This document shows, in pieces, positions 1 through 8,375 of a stretch of DNA of 64,000 nucleotides; position 1 is the first letter of the stretch; the number at the start of each line of letters is the position of its first letter. The notes beneath the pieces are model-generated. The model had not been told where the DNA came from, made no database searches, and worked only from the letters and a program-made list of their open reading frames with translations. Source of the stretch: Aquificaceae bacterium (GTDB lineage: Bacteria > Aquificota > Aquificia > Aquificales > Aquificaceae); assembly GCA_026981975.1 (NCBI GenBank), contig JALSHV010000015.1, positions 113,889-177,888 on the forward strand. Direction: 5' to 3'. The position numbers and the translations under genes are program-made.

Positions 1-927
1 ACAAATCTCATATCCAAATCCTCAGCTGGCAAACGCTTAGGTCAGGAGCTTCCTCTTTTTGAAAACAGCTGCCTTGCCAATTTCAAACTTACCAGTGAAC
101 CCGAAGAGGATTTTGACATCGCCTTCTTATGCCTTCCTCACGAAATCTCCCTTAATCTCGTTCCCCAGCTTCTGGATAAAGGTAAGAAGGTTATAGATCT
201 TTCCGGTGCTTATAGAATAAAAGATCCTTCCGTATATCCTTACTTCTACGGATTTAATCACGGTTTTCCCAATCTTTTAGAAAAGGCGGTTTACGGACTT
301 CCTGAACTTTTCCGAAGGAAAATTAAAAACACATCTTTAGTTGCAAATCCCGGTTGTTATCCGACGGCATCTCTTTTGGCAATTTATCCTCTTTTAAAAG
401 AACACCTTGATACGGAAAGTATAATAATACACGCTCTATCAGGCGTCTCCGGAGCAGGAAGAAAAACCAGCAGACATTTCCACTTTCCAGAGATAGCAGA
501 GAACTTATTCCCTTACGCAGTGGAAGCTCACAGGCATGTGCCTGAAATAGAAAGCATATTAGAGAATATCTTATCTAAAAGAATAAAAATAAGGTTTACC
601 CCTACTGTGATACCAGTTTCAAGAGGTATGTTGGTTACTGTTTATGTAAAACTAAGGGAAATAGACCTAATGGAGCTTTTCTTTCAAACCTATAAGGAAG
701 AACCCTTTGTAAGGGTTATCCAAACACCTCCCCAAACCCGCTGGGTATTAGGAACAAATTACTGTTTTATATACCCTTACTATGATAGAAGAACATCTAC
801 AGCTGTTATTTTCTCGGCTATAGATAATCTCGGTAAGGGAGCTTCCCTCCAAGCGGTTCAAAATATGAATCTAATAATAGGTTTAGATGAAAGGGAAGGA
901 TTACCCATCAGTGGTATATTTCCTTAA
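1..927 (+). CDS. argC: N-acetyl-gamma-glutamyl-phosphate reductase, 5' end missing
   Basis: The reading frame is open from base 1, so the gene starts outside the window; the tracked ORF at 376 is only its C-terminal part. The upstream frame reads the family signature NPGCYPTA with the catalytic cysteine, preceded by AFLCLPHE and DLSGAYR, which are typical of ArgC. The C-terminal part has GVSGAGRK and the invariant-looking HRHVPEI stretch. The enzyme reduces N-acetylglutamyl phosphate with NADPH in cytoplasmic arginine synthesis. It is followed after 5 bp by mutL and is probably co-transcribed with it. argG lies elsewhere in the window, so the arginine genes are scattered. The family assignment is firm; only the N-terminal NADP-binding portion is not visible. 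Confidence 0.96.
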   Translation, partial: TNLISKSSAGKRLGQELPLFENSCLANFKLTSEPEEDFDIAFLCLPHEISLNLVPQLLDKGKKVIDLSGAYRIKDPSVYPYFYGFNHGFPNLLEKAVYGLPELFRRKIKNTSLVANPGCYPTASLLAIYPLLKEHLDTESIIIHALSGVSGAGRKTSRHFHFPEIAENLFPYAVEAHRHVPEIESILENILSKRIKIRFTPTVIPVSRGMLVTVYVKLREIDLMELFFQTYKEEPFVRVIQTPPQTRWVLGTNYCFIYPYYDRRTSTAVIFSAIDNLGKGASLQAVQNMNLIIGLDEREGLPISGIFP

Positions 928-932
928 AAGTT

Positions 933-2216
933 ATGTTTGTTGAAATACTTCCACCACAGGTAAGGAGTAGAATAGCTGCGGGAGAAGTGATATCTTCTCC
1001 TTCGGATATTGTAAAAGAACTTGTGGAGAATTCCTTAGACGCTAAAGCTACAAGAATTGAGATTGAAATATCAAAAGGAGGTAAAAGACTTATAGTTGTT
1101 CGGGATAACGGGGAAGGAATTCACCCAGAGGATATAGATAAAGTTTTCCTTGAAGGAGCAACCAGCAAGATAAGAAGTGAAGAAGATCTTCTTAAACTCA
1201 CCACCTACGGTTTTAGAGGAGAAGCACTTCATTCAATTGCCAGTGTGAGCAGAATGAAAATAAAATCCCGTTACTTTCAACAAAAAGAAGGTTGGCAAGT
1301 AGAAGTAGAAGCAGGTTTGCTGAAGCAGAAGGAAAAAACAGGTATGCCGGTGGGAACAGAGGTGGAAGTAAGGGATCTTTTTTTCAATCTTCCCGTAAGG
1401 AGAAAATTTCTTCGCAGAGAAGATACGGAAAGAAACAAAATAAGAGATCTTATTAAAGAATACGCTCTTGTAAGCAGTGCTGTGGAGTTTAAACTAATCT
1501 CAAATGGTAAAGAGATCCTATTCTTCCCCGCCTCGGAAAAAGAAGAAAGGATAAAGCAAATTCTCGGAGAAAACTTTGAAGTTTACGAAAGAAAAGATAA
1601 CACCGTATGGATAAAGATTTACATACGCAGGAATATACCTCAAGGACGCGTATACATCTTCGTTAACTCAAGACCCGTAAAAAACAGAAATCTTAAAGAG
1701 TTTCTAAGAAAAGTAGTAGGTTTCAAAACAGCTGTCGCTTTGTTCATAGAAGTTCCACCCTTTGCAGTGGACTTCAATATTCACCCTAAAAAAAGAGAAG
1801 TCAAATTTATAAACGAGAGAAAACTTTTATCTCTCCTAAGAGAAACTTTAAAGGGAAAAAAAGACCCCTTCGTTACAAACTATCTGTTGACTGTTCCCAA
1901 AGCCTACAGATTTACCTTAAAAGTGTTGGGGCAAATAAGTGAGACTATCTTGGTAGTTCAATACGGAGATTACATCTATTTCTTTGATCAACATCTTCTC
2001 TCCGAAAGGATAAACTACGAAAAGGGAAAGATGTCAGCAGATAAAGCTTGCAAGATTTCTTTAAAATCTGGTGTAGAACTTTCCCCGGACGCAATTAGGG
2101 AGATGATTAAAGAGTGGGAATCTCTTGAAAATCCCCACGTGTGTCCTCATGGAAGACCGATCTATTACAGGATAGCCTTAAGCGAAGTATACAACAAATT
2201 GGGTAGAAGTTTTTAA
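933..2216 (+). CDS. mutL: DNA mismatch repair protein MutL, short form with endonuclease motif
   Basis: MutL is the mismatch-repair matchmaker. The N-terminal GHKL ATPase domain is clear (KELVENSLDA, DNGEGI, GFRGEAL). The C-terminal domain is compact and carries DQHLLSERINYE, ACK and CPHGRP. These correspond to the metal-binding endonuclease motifs DQHA(X)2E(X)4E, ACR and CPHGRP of nicking MutL proteins found in bacteria that lack MutH. At 427 residues it is much shorter than the usual 600 or more, because the linker between the two domains is almost absent, as in Aquifex MutL. It starts 5 bp after argC without a strong ribosome binding site, which suggests coupling to argC. Confidence 0.95.
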   Translation: MFVEILPPQVRSRIAAGEVISSPSDIVKELVENSLDAKATRIEIEISKGGKRLIVVRDNGEGIHPEDIDKVFLEGATSKIRSEEDLLKLTTYGFRGEALHSIASVSRMKIKSRYFQQKEGWQVEVEAGLLKQKEKTGMPVGTEVEVRDLFFNLPVRRKFLRREDTERNKIRDLIKEYALVSSAVEFKLISNGKEILFFPASEKEERIKQILGENFEVYERKDNTVWIKIYIRRNIPQGRVYIFVNSRPVKNRNLKEFLRKVVGFKTAVALFIEVPPFAVDFNIHPKKREVKFINERKLLSLLRETLKGKKDPFVTNYLLTVPKAYRFTLKVLGQISETILVVQYGDYIYFFDQHLLSERINYEKGKMSADKACKISLKSGVELSPDAIREMIKEWESLENPHVCPHGRPIYYRIALSEVYNKLGRSF

Positions 2217-2425
2217 AATTTTAATTTTAATATATATGAATGATTTTAAATTAGACACCGTTATTAATTTATAAGCAGGTATTAGGCGGGTTTTTATTCA
2301 ATTTAATTAAATTTAAATACAGCTATGTTAATGGTTTTTACAACTGTTTTTGAAGAAACAAATTTCATAGCCGATATAAATTCTAAGGCTTTTTTCAGGG
2401 AAATTTTTTCAAGGAGGTGTCTGTT
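2217..2425. promoter_or_regulatory. AT-rich intergenic region with probable sox promoter
   Basis: This is the longest non-coding stretch in the window and holds no credible ORF. A promoter-like pair TTGAAG (2350-2355) and TATAAA (2375-2380) with a 19-bp spacer precedes soxY on the plus strand. Further up is a perfect 14-bp palindrome AATTTAATTAAATT (2300-2313), which might be an operator or just AT-rich chance. A strong ribosome binding site AAGGAGG (2411-2417) lies 8 bp before the soxY ATG. No terminator hairpin for mutL is evident. The promoter call is inferred from motif resemblance only. Confidence 0.45.
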
Positions 2426-2878
2426 ATGATTTCAAGAAGGGATCTGTTGAAAACTGCTTCCGCAGGAGCTTTAGCTTTACTTATGGCTCCTGCTCTAATA
2501 GGAAGCTCTTTTTCAAGGGATATGACCTTAGAAGAAGCTCTTAAAGAACATCTTGGAGCTACCCTTTCCGATCTTACACAAAGCGATAAGGTTCGTATAA
2601 AAGCTCCCACAATTGCAGAATCAGGTGCTAATGTTCCTGTTCAGATCAGTGCTGATGTTCCCGTAGAAGAAGTGGAAGCTTTGTATATTTTTGCCGATGC
2701 TAACTTTAATCCTTGGGTTACAACTGTAGAGCTTTCACCTATGAATGGAGAAGTTTTCTTTGCCACTCGTATTAAGCTGGCTAAGACTTCTGTTGTAAGA
2801 GCGATTATTAAAATGAAAGACGGCACACTGCTGGCAACTTCCAAGGAAATCAAAGTCACCGTCGGCGGTTGCGGTTAA
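2426..2878 (+). CDS. soxY: Sulfur carrier protein SoxY
   Basis: SoxY carries the sulfur substrate covalently on a C-terminal cysteine during thiosulfate oxidation in the periplasm. The protein ends in TVGGCG, the flexible swinging-arm motif with the carrier cysteine. The N-terminus has a twin-arginine signal (SRRDLLK followed by an Ala/Leu-rich segment). The ORF track starts at a GTG (2417), which lies inside the Shine-Dalgarno sequence AAGGAGG. The ATG at 2426 is better spaced and puts the Tat motif right at the N-terminus. It is the first gene of the sox operon, with soxZ 21 bp downstream, its obligate heterodimer partner. Confidence 0.95.
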   Translation: MISRRDLLKTASAGALALLMAPALIGSSFSRDMTLEEALKEHLGATLSDLTQSDKVRIKAPTIAESGANVPVQISADVPVEEVEALYIFADANFNPWVTTVELSPMNGEVFFATRIKLAKTSVVRAIIKMKDGTLLATSKEIKVTVGGCG

Positions 2879-2899
2879 TAAACTGAAGGGAGGCATACA

Positions 2900-3229
2900 A
2901 TGGCAAGAATAGGAAGAGCTATTGTAAGAGTTCCTAAGAAAATTAAAAAAGGTGATGTTTTTAAAGTCCAAATGGTAATAACCCACCCTATGGAGACAGG
3001 GCGCCGTAAAGACAGGCATGGTAAAACCATACCCGCTCACTATATAACAAAAGTAGAGTTTTTCTTTAACGATAAGAAAGTTACAACCCTACATACTGGA
3101 CCCGCAATAAGTAAAAATCCGTATTTTGCTGTAATGATGAAAGCCACAGAATCGGGTAAGCTTACAATCAAATACGAGGACAACAAAGGAGGCAAGTGGG
3201 AAAAAAGTGTGCCTGTAAAAGTCTCCTAA
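2900..3229 (+). CDS. soxZ: Sulfur carrier partner SoxZ
   Basis: SoxZ forms the heterodimer with SoxY that shuttles sulfur intermediates between the Sox enzymes. The 109-residue length is typical, as are the immunoglobulin-like features: FKVQMVITHPMETGRRKD near residue 22 and VEFFFNDKKV in the middle. There is no signal peptide of its own, as expected, since SoxZ is exported with the Tat-targeted SoxY by hitchhiking. A good ribosome binding site (GGGAGG) precedes the ATG. It lies between soxY and soxA in one operon. Confidence 0.95.
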   Translation: MARIGRAIVRVPKKIKKGDVFKVQMVITHPMETGRRKDRHGKTIPAHYITKVEFFFNDKKVTTLHTGPAISKNPYFAVMMKATESGKLTIKYEDNKGGKWEKSVPVKVS

Positions 3230-3241
3230 AGGAGGGGAGAT

Positions 3242-4072
3242 ATGAAAGAAAAAAAATACCTTGTGGGTATCATTGCGGGTGGATCATTTCTCGTAGCCGC
3301 AGTTACCGCTCAGGAGCAAACTCCGAGTCATCTACAAGAACTTTTAGAACTGGGTATGCACCCGGGGCATGCCTACGTTGACGAAGGAAGGGAATTGTTT
3401 AATACAATGAAAGGACCAAACGGTAAAACGTGCGCTTCTTGCCACGGAGAAGACGGTAGTAAAAATCTTGAAGGTGCTTATGCCAGAATGCCCAGATATT
3501 ATACCGACATTGGAAAAGTTGCGGACCTTGATTTGCGAATTCTCAGCTGTATGACACAGTATATGGGATTTGACCCCAAGGATAAGAAATTCCGCAAAGA
3601 ATTTGATAAATGGAGTGGAAAATACAGAGTTCCTCTGGCAACCTTTGTAGCTTCACTCAGTAACGGAATGGAAATAAACGTTCAGATAGACGATCCTCAA
3701 GAAGAGGAAATGTATAAAAAAGGTGAGAAGTTATGGTTTATGAGAGTGGGAGCAAGAGATTTTTCCTGTGGTATATGTCATTCTGTCTTGGCAGGTAAGA
3801 GAATTAGACTTCAGGGACTTCCCGATCCTGTAAAAGCAAAAGTATACACTCATTGGCCTGCGTATAGATTCGGTAACGATAGAATGTGGACAATGGAAGA
3901 TAGAGTGAGAAGTTGCTTCAGAGCTTATTTTCTCTTTGAGAAAAAGTGGAATGAAAAGAGCGATTGGGTGAAGAAACCCCCTCCTTATTCAGATTGGGTA
4001 ATAGCTTTAGAACTTTACATGAAACACGCCGCAAATGGCGGAGTTATAGAAGTTCCCGGTTTACTCAGATAA
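3242..4072 (+). CDS. soxA: Diheme cytochrome c SoxA (L-cysteine S-thiosulfotransferase subunit)
   Basis: With SoxX, SoxA oxidatively attaches thiosulfate to the SoxY cysteine. Two heme attachment motifs are visible, CASCH and CGICH, so this is the diheme type. The conserved AGKRIRLQ and THWPAYR segments and a late cysteine in MEDRVRSCFRAY fit the SoxA family; in studied SoxA proteins this cysteine is the persulfide-modified heme ligand. The N-terminus is a Sec-type signal peptide ending near VTAQE. It follows soxZ by 12 bp with a GGAGGGGAG ribosome binding site. The ORF at 3196-3381 is an out-of-frame shadow. Confidence 0.95.
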   Translation: MKEKKYLVGIIAGGSFLVAAVTAQEQTPSHLQELLELGMHPGHAYVDEGRELFNTMKGPNGKTCASCHGEDGSKNLEGAYARMPRYYTDIGKVADLDLRILSCMTQYMGFDPKDKKFRKEFDKWSGKYRVPLATFVASLSNGMEINVQIDDPQEEEMYKKGEKLWFMRVGARDFSCGICHSVLAGKRIRLQGLPDPVKAKVYTHWPAYRFGNDRMWTMEDRVRSCFRAYFLFEKKWNEKSDWVKKPPPYSDWVIALELYMKHAANGGVIEVPGLLR

Positions 4073-4085
4073 GGGAGGTCTTGTC

Positions 4086-4694
4086 ATGAAAAAAACGGTT
4101 ATTTACGGAGCTTCTTTTACTGCATTTATTTTAATAGCCTGTCAGCCTACAGCTCAAAAAGCTGCAGTTTCAGAAAAAAAAGAAGAGGAAAAGAAAATAC
4201 AGGTAAAGAAAGAGAAAAAGAAAAACTTAGCAGAAAGATTTAAAATAGCTCTTGCCAATCAAGATAAATGGCAAAAAGCCTGTTCTAATCCAGATCAGAT
4301 AGTTCCAAAGGGAATAGACGTTGAAACTTTTCGTAAGGAAATGATGGCTACTGTAAAATTTCCTGAGGGAGGTGTTATTGGAAAAGATATTAAAAGAGGA
4401 GAAAAGCTTTTTGGAGATCCAGATAAAGGAGGAAGAAGTAGAAGAGGTAACTGTTACGCTTGTCACTGCGGTGATCCCAGAATCTTAGCCTGCGGTAATA
4501 TAGGACCCTCTTTAAGAGGGTATGCAAAGAGAGGAATAGATCCTAAGGATACCTACATAAGGATATACAACTCTTGGGCTATTGTTCCCTGCTCCGTTAT
4601 GCCCAGACTTGGATACCACGGTGTTCTCACCCCTGAAGAAATAGCAGATATAGTTGCCTATATGCATGATCCCGAATCACCCCTCAACAAATAG
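4086..4694 (+). CDS. soxX: Cytochrome c SoxX, predicted lipoprotein
   Basis: SoxX is the monoheme electron-accepting partner of SoxA. It has one CYACH heme site and a later CSVMPRLGY segment supplying the probable methionine ligand, followed by the usual LTPEEIADIVAYM end. The N-terminus reads like a lipobox (LIAC), followed by a charged Lys/Glu-rich linker of about 40 residues, so it may be anchored to the membrane rather than free in the periplasm. Two additional cysteines around the heme site (CHCGDPRILACGN) are common in SoxX. It starts 13 bp after soxA and precedes soxB. Confidence 0.93.
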   Translation: MKKTVIYGASFTAFILIACQPTAQKAAVSEKKEEEKKIQVKKEKKKNLAERFKIALANQDKWQKACSNPDQIVPKGIDVETFRKEMMATVKFPEGGVIGKDIKRGEKLFGDPDKGGRSRRGNCYACHCGDPRILACGNIGPSLRGYAKRGIDPKDTYIRIYNSWAIVPCSVMPRLGYHGVLTPEEIADIVAYMHDPESPLNK

Positions 4695-4705
4695 GAGGTA
4701 TTCTT

Positions 4706-6460
4706 ATGCACTTGACCCGCAGGGACTTCTTAGAATTGGCAATTGTTACTGGAGCGTATTTAACCGCAAATCCCGTTACAGCCTTAGCCAAAATGGACTA
4801 CGAAGACATAATGAGATTTAAACCCTTAGGTAACGTTACTTTAATCTTTACAACCGACATACACGCTCATCTTGAACCCTTGTATTTTGCAGAACCTATA
4901 AACCTTGTAGCACCTAAGAAGCTTAAAGGGAAACCCGGCTATATTACGGGTAAAGATTTCCTCAGATACTACCGTATAAAACCGGGAAGTCTTGAAGCTT
5001 ATTTTACAAGTTGTGTAGATTTTCCAAAACTGGCGCTTAAGTTTGGAAAAATGGGTGGCGCGGAGTATATAACAACCATTGTAAAGACGGTTATAGAAGA
5101 AAGAGGAAGGGACAAGGTGCTTGTAATGGACGGAGGAGACACATGGACAACTACCGCTATAGGAACTTTTACAGAAGGTAAATCCGTTGTGGATTGGATG
5201 GTATACACTGGTTACGATCTGTTTGTAGCTCACTGGGATTATACTTTCGGAAAGGAGATCTTTCTCCAGAGAATAAAAGAACTGGAAAAAGGAGGCTGTG
5301 AATTCATAACCCATAACGTAGTAGATGAGCTGTGGGGTGATTTAGTTTTCAAACCTTACACCATAAAAGAAGTAGGTGGAGCGAAACTGGGTATTATAGG
5401 CAGTTCTTTCCCCTTTACACCCCTTGCAAATCCCAGACAGTTTGTTGAAGGTTGGAGCTTTGGAATAAGGGAAGATCAACTTCAGGAATTTGTTAATGAA
5501 CTTAGGGAAAAACACAAGGTAGATGCGGTTGTATTCCTCACCCATAACGGTCTGCCTTTAGATCTTAAAATAGCGGAAGTTGTAAAGGGAATAGATGTGA
5601 TAATCTCTGGACACACTCACGATGTTACACCGCGAGCTGTAAAGGTAGGTAAAACACTGGTTTTAATCGCAGGCTCTCACGGTAAGTTTGTAGGTAGGAT
5701 AGATTTACACGTTGATAAAGGGGGAATAAAGGATTACAGATTTAAGCTTTATCCCGTAGCTTCCAATCTTATTCCTCCTGATAAAGGTGCTCGTAAGATA
5801 GTAGAGCGTTATAGAAGAGAAGTTGCTAAAAAATACAGACTTGATGATGAACTCGCTACTGCTGAAGTTATGCTTTATAAGAGGGATACTTTCTTTAGCA
5901 CGTGGGATTGGCTTGTTGGAGAAGCTATAAACGATTACTACGGTGGGGACCTTGACGTTGTTACTTCCCCGGGTTACAGATGGGGAACAACTGTCCTGCC
6001 GGGACAGAAAATTACAAGAAATCACGTTTACGACTACACAGCTATAACTTATCCAGAAGTTTACGTTCTAAAAAGAAAAGGCAAGGATCTCCTAACTGTA
6101 TGGGAAGATGTAGCGGACAACGTGTTCAATCCAGATCCCTTCTACCAACAAGGGGGAGACATGTCAAGACTATGGAATGTAGAATACGAAATAGAAATTA
6201 ACGGACCTCAGTATAACAGGATAAGAAAGGTTTTAATAGGCGGTAAACCTCTTCAAGAAAACAAGGAGTATCTTATAGCCGTTTACGGGGGTCCGCCGCC
6301 TCCTGAGGAGGCTATACTTCCAGATTACAAACCTGTTCCTGTTTATGATATCCTTATTGAGTATCTTAAGAAAAGAAAAAGTGTGAGAGTAAGGACAAAA
6401 CCCAACGTGAAAGTGCTTGATGCTACTTACAAAACTTATGAGGAGTGTTACGGGGGCTGA
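4706..6460 (+). CDS. soxB: Thiosulfohydrolase SoxB
   Basis: SoxB hydrolyses the terminal sulfone from SoxY-bound thiosulfate, releasing sulfate. It is a dimanganese enzyme of the 5'-nucleotidase/calcineurin-like fold. Metal-site motifs are visible: TTDIHAHLEP near residue 50, MDGGDTW, and SGHTHD. The C-terminal nucleotidase domain contains SPGYRWGTTVLPG. The N-terminus has a Tat signal (LTRRDFLELA). At 584 residues it has the normal family length. A ribosome binding site (AGGAGGT) precedes the ATG 11 bp after soxX. No soxCD follows, which implies incomplete oxidation of the carrier-bound sulfane sulfur. Confidence 0.96.
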   Translation: MHLTRRDFLELAIVTGAYLTANPVTALAKMDYEDIMRFKPLGNVTLIFTTDIHAHLEPLYFAEPINLVAPKKLKGKPGYITGKDFLRYYRIKPGSLEAYFTSCVDFPKLALKFGKMGGAEYITTIVKTVIEERGRDKVLVMDGGDTWTTTAIGTFTEGKSVVDWMVYTGYDLFVAHWDYTFGKEIFLQRIKELEKGGCEFITHNVVDELWGDLVFKPYTIKEVGGAKLGIIGSSFPFTPLANPRQFVEGWSFGIREDQLQEFVNELREKHKVDAVVFLTHNGLPLDLKIAEVVKGIDVIISGHTHDVTPRAVKVGKTLVLIAGSHGKFVGRIDLHVDKGGIKDYRFKLYPVASNLIPPDKGARKIVERYRREVAKKYRLDDELATAEVMLYKRDTFFSTWDWLVGEAINDYYGGDLDVVTSPGYRWGTTVLPGQKITRNHVYDYTAITYPEVYVLKRKGKDLLTVWEDVADNVFNPDPFYQQGGDMSRLWNVEYEIEINGPQYNRIRKVLIGGKPLQENKEYLIAVYGGPPPPEEAILPDYKPVPVYDILIEYLKKRKSVRVRTKPNVKVLDATYKTYEECYGG

Positions 6461-6466
6461 ATTTTT

Positions 6467-6958
6467 ATGAAGGTTATTCTCATAATGATGGGAGGTGTCC
6501 TGGCGGTTTTCGCTTTTGTATTTTACGTTAAGAACTATCTCCTTACCCCAGAAAGACTTCTTTTTCATACAGTTGAAGTAAAAAGCAAAAATCATACTCA
6601 GGTGGTTAAAACCCTTGTAAGAGAACTCAATAAAGCAGGACTTAAAGTAATTAAAGTCTTGCCTATGTCCAGAGTATTAAAAGCAAGAGGGGTTAAGGAT
6701 TTTCCTTCATATACCACAATTTTAGCCTGTGATATTCCGCTAAAAAAACAGATTCTTTTGAGTATTCCCTTTATGAGTGTTTTAATACCGTGTAGTATAG
6801 CTGTTTACGAACAAGGGGGAAAAATACACATAACCGCTATGAGAGATTATCTCATACTTAGAGATTTCGCCGAGGAACTTCCCGATGCCCATGCTCAGGA
6901 GATAATGAACACTTACGGAAAACTCAGAGCGGTTATAGAAAGGGTAGCTCAGAAATGA
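6467..6958 (+). CDS. Membrane-anchored DUF302 protein (sox-associated)
   Basis: The protein has one N-terminal membrane helix (about residues 3-23) and then a domain that matches the DUF302 pattern: a VKSKNHTQVVKTLVRELNKAGLKV helix-strand start, a central LACDIPLKKQILLSIPFMSVLIPCSIAVYE region and a C-terminal amphipathic helix. The function of DUF302 proteins is unknown; they often sit near sulfur metabolism genes. It starts 6 bp after soxB and overlaps the next DUF302 gene by ATGA, so it belongs to the sox operon. The domain most likely faces the periplasm. Confidence 0.75.
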   Translation: MKVILIMMGGVLAVFAFVFYVKNYLLTPERLLFHTVEVKSKNHTQVVKTLVRELNKAGLKVIKVLPMSRVLKARGVKDFPSYTTILACDIPLKKQILLSIPFMSVLIPCSIAVYEQGGKIHITAMRDYLILRDFAEELPDAHAQEIMNTYGKLRAVIERVAQK

Positions 6959-7404
6959 AAACCATACTGATAGTAATTGCTATTTTATGTTCTTTTACTT
7001 TGGCTCAGGAAGAAAAAAAACACCCTCTTAGATACGAAAAAACTATACAAGGAGTCGATTTTGAAGATGTCAAAATACTTTTCAGATCAGCTCTTGAAGG
7101 TTTGAATATGAACGTTTTAGGAGTTGTTGATATTTCCACAGAAAAACCGCGTTTTTCTTATTTCTTAGTGTGTAATTTATCCTATGCGGAAAAAATCTTC
7201 AGAGAATTTCCTCAACTGGGAGTTATGTCTCCCTGTAGAGTTTATCTTTACGAAAAAGAGGACGGTTCAGTGGTTGTCGGTTTTGTAAACGTAGAAACCC
7301 TTCTCAAACTTTTCGGTGAAAAACTATCTCCAGAGGCGCGTAAAGTTTTCAGGAGAGCGGACAGTGATATTAAAACTGCTATAAGGGAAGTGGAGGGTAA
7401 ATGA
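6955..7404 (+). CDS. Secreted DUF302 protein (sox-associated)
   Basis: This is a second DUF302-type protein, with a cleavable signal peptide (MKTILIVIAILCSFTLAQ) instead of a membrane anchor. The core FEDVKILFRSALEGLNMNVLGV, FLVCNLSYAEKIFREFPQLGVMSPCRVYLYE is laid out like the preceding protein, including a cysteine in the C-R/S-(I/V) position after a proline. It is probably periplasmic. Tandem duplication and divergence from the preceding gene is likely. Both genes are translationally coupled (ATGA) within the sox operon, suggesting that they work together. No catalytic function can be assigned. Confidence 0.7.
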   Translation: MKTILIVIAILCSFTLAQEEKKHPLRYEKTIQGVDFEDVKILFRSALEGLNMNVLGVVDISTEKPRFSYFLVCNLSYAEKIFREFPQLGVMSPCRVYLYEKEDGSVVVGFVNVETLLKLFGEKLSPEARKVFRRADSDIKTAIREVEGK

Positions 7405-8375
7405 TGTTGATCTTATACTTTCTTTTAAGCTTTGTGTTTATCAGCACAGCAGTTGAGTATCCAAAACATGTAAGGAATACTCTTGAAAAAATAGCTTCTG
7501 ATGTTTACGGTGTTTTCGGAGTTTACGAACAGATAAGTTATAAAAACAGAGGTTTTATATCCAACGCTTACTTTATCACCACAGAGGAAGGAGTGGTTGT
7601 GGTTGATACCCTCAGCACTTATAAATTGGGAAAAGAGCTTATAGAAACCATACGCACTGTTACGGATAAACCTATTAAATTCGTAATTGTAACCCATTAT
7701 CATACAGATCACTTTTACGGAGTGTCCGCTTTTAAGGAAGTAGGAGCTACAATTATAGCTCATGAATGGTCATACGATTACATCTCCGAACCCTCAAGCT
7801 GGAATTTCTTCAAAGCGCGTCAAAAGATTCTGCGGGAACATCTTGATGGAACTGAAATGATAGGTCCACAGATAACTTTTAAAGATGAACTTAATCTGAA
7901 TTTAGGTAAAAAGATCTTTGAGGTAAAACACTTGTGTCGTGGACATACACCGGGTGATATTATTGTTTGGCTTCCGCAGAAGCAAATTCTTTTCAGCGGA
8001 GATCTTGTTTTTGACGGTAGAATTCCCTTTCTCGGATCAGGCAATTCCAAAAGTTGGCTTTCTTGTTTGGAGAAAATTCTTGAGCTTAAACCCCGCTTAC
8101 TTCTACCAGGACACGGAGAACCTGTAATGGGAGAAGAAAACATAAGAAAAACGGTAAACCGCACTTACAAATACATAACGGATCTCAGAGAAGCCATAAG
8201 GAATATGATAGAAGAAGGAAAAGATATAGACTATGTAAGGGAAAATATAAACGATGCATTGATAGAGAAGGATCCCTCTTACACCCAGATACCTGTGTTC
8301 TTTGACGTTAATCCTGTAAACGCGTATTACGTTTACTTTGAAATAGAAAACGAGCTTATAGAAGAAGGTCTGTAA
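7401..8375 (+). CDS. Metallo-beta-lactamase fold hydrolase, SoxH-like, secreted
   Basis: A signal peptide (residues 1 to about 17) is followed by an MBL-fold domain with the zinc motif THYHTDHFYG, then CRGHTPGDIIVW, SGDLVFDGRIPF and LPGHGEP. These are all metal-ligand positions of class B-like hydrolases. The organisation resembles SoxH-type proteins of sox clusters, whose role is not settled. It overlaps the preceding DUF302 gene by 4 bp and is the last gene of the operon. Its 3' end overlaps the convergent pgl gene by 20 bp. A role in periplasmic thioester or persulfide hydrolysis is plausible but inferred. Confidence 0.82.
   Translation: MMLILYFLLSFVFISTAVEYPKHVRNTLEKIASDVYGVFGVYEQISYKNRGFISNAYFITTEEGVVVVDTLSTYKLGKELIETIRTVTDKPIKFVIVTHYHTDHFYGVSAFKEVGATIIAHEWSYDYISEPSSWNFFKARQKILREHLDGTEMIGPQITFKDELNLNLGKKIFEVKHLCRGHTPGDIIVWLPQKQILFSGDLVFDGRIPFLGSGNSKSWLSCLEKILELKPRLLLPGHGEPVMGEENIRKTVNRTYKYITDLREAIRNMIEEGKDIDYVRENINDALIEKDPSYTQIPVFFDVNPVNAYYVYFEIENELIEEGL

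Noticed and set aside
2417-2425. GTG start of soxY given by the ORF track
   Set aside because: The GTG lies within the Shine-Dalgarno AAGGAGG itself; the ATG at 2426 is correctly spaced.
4841-5314. Minus-strand ORF of 157 aa inside soxB
   Set aside because: The opposite frame encodes a well-conserved SoxB; this ORF has no ribosome binding site or domain.
7820-8164. Minus-strand ORF of 114 aa inside the MBL-fold gene
   Set aside because: It is a shadow of a gene with clear metal-binding motifs, has low-quality composition and no recognisable domain.
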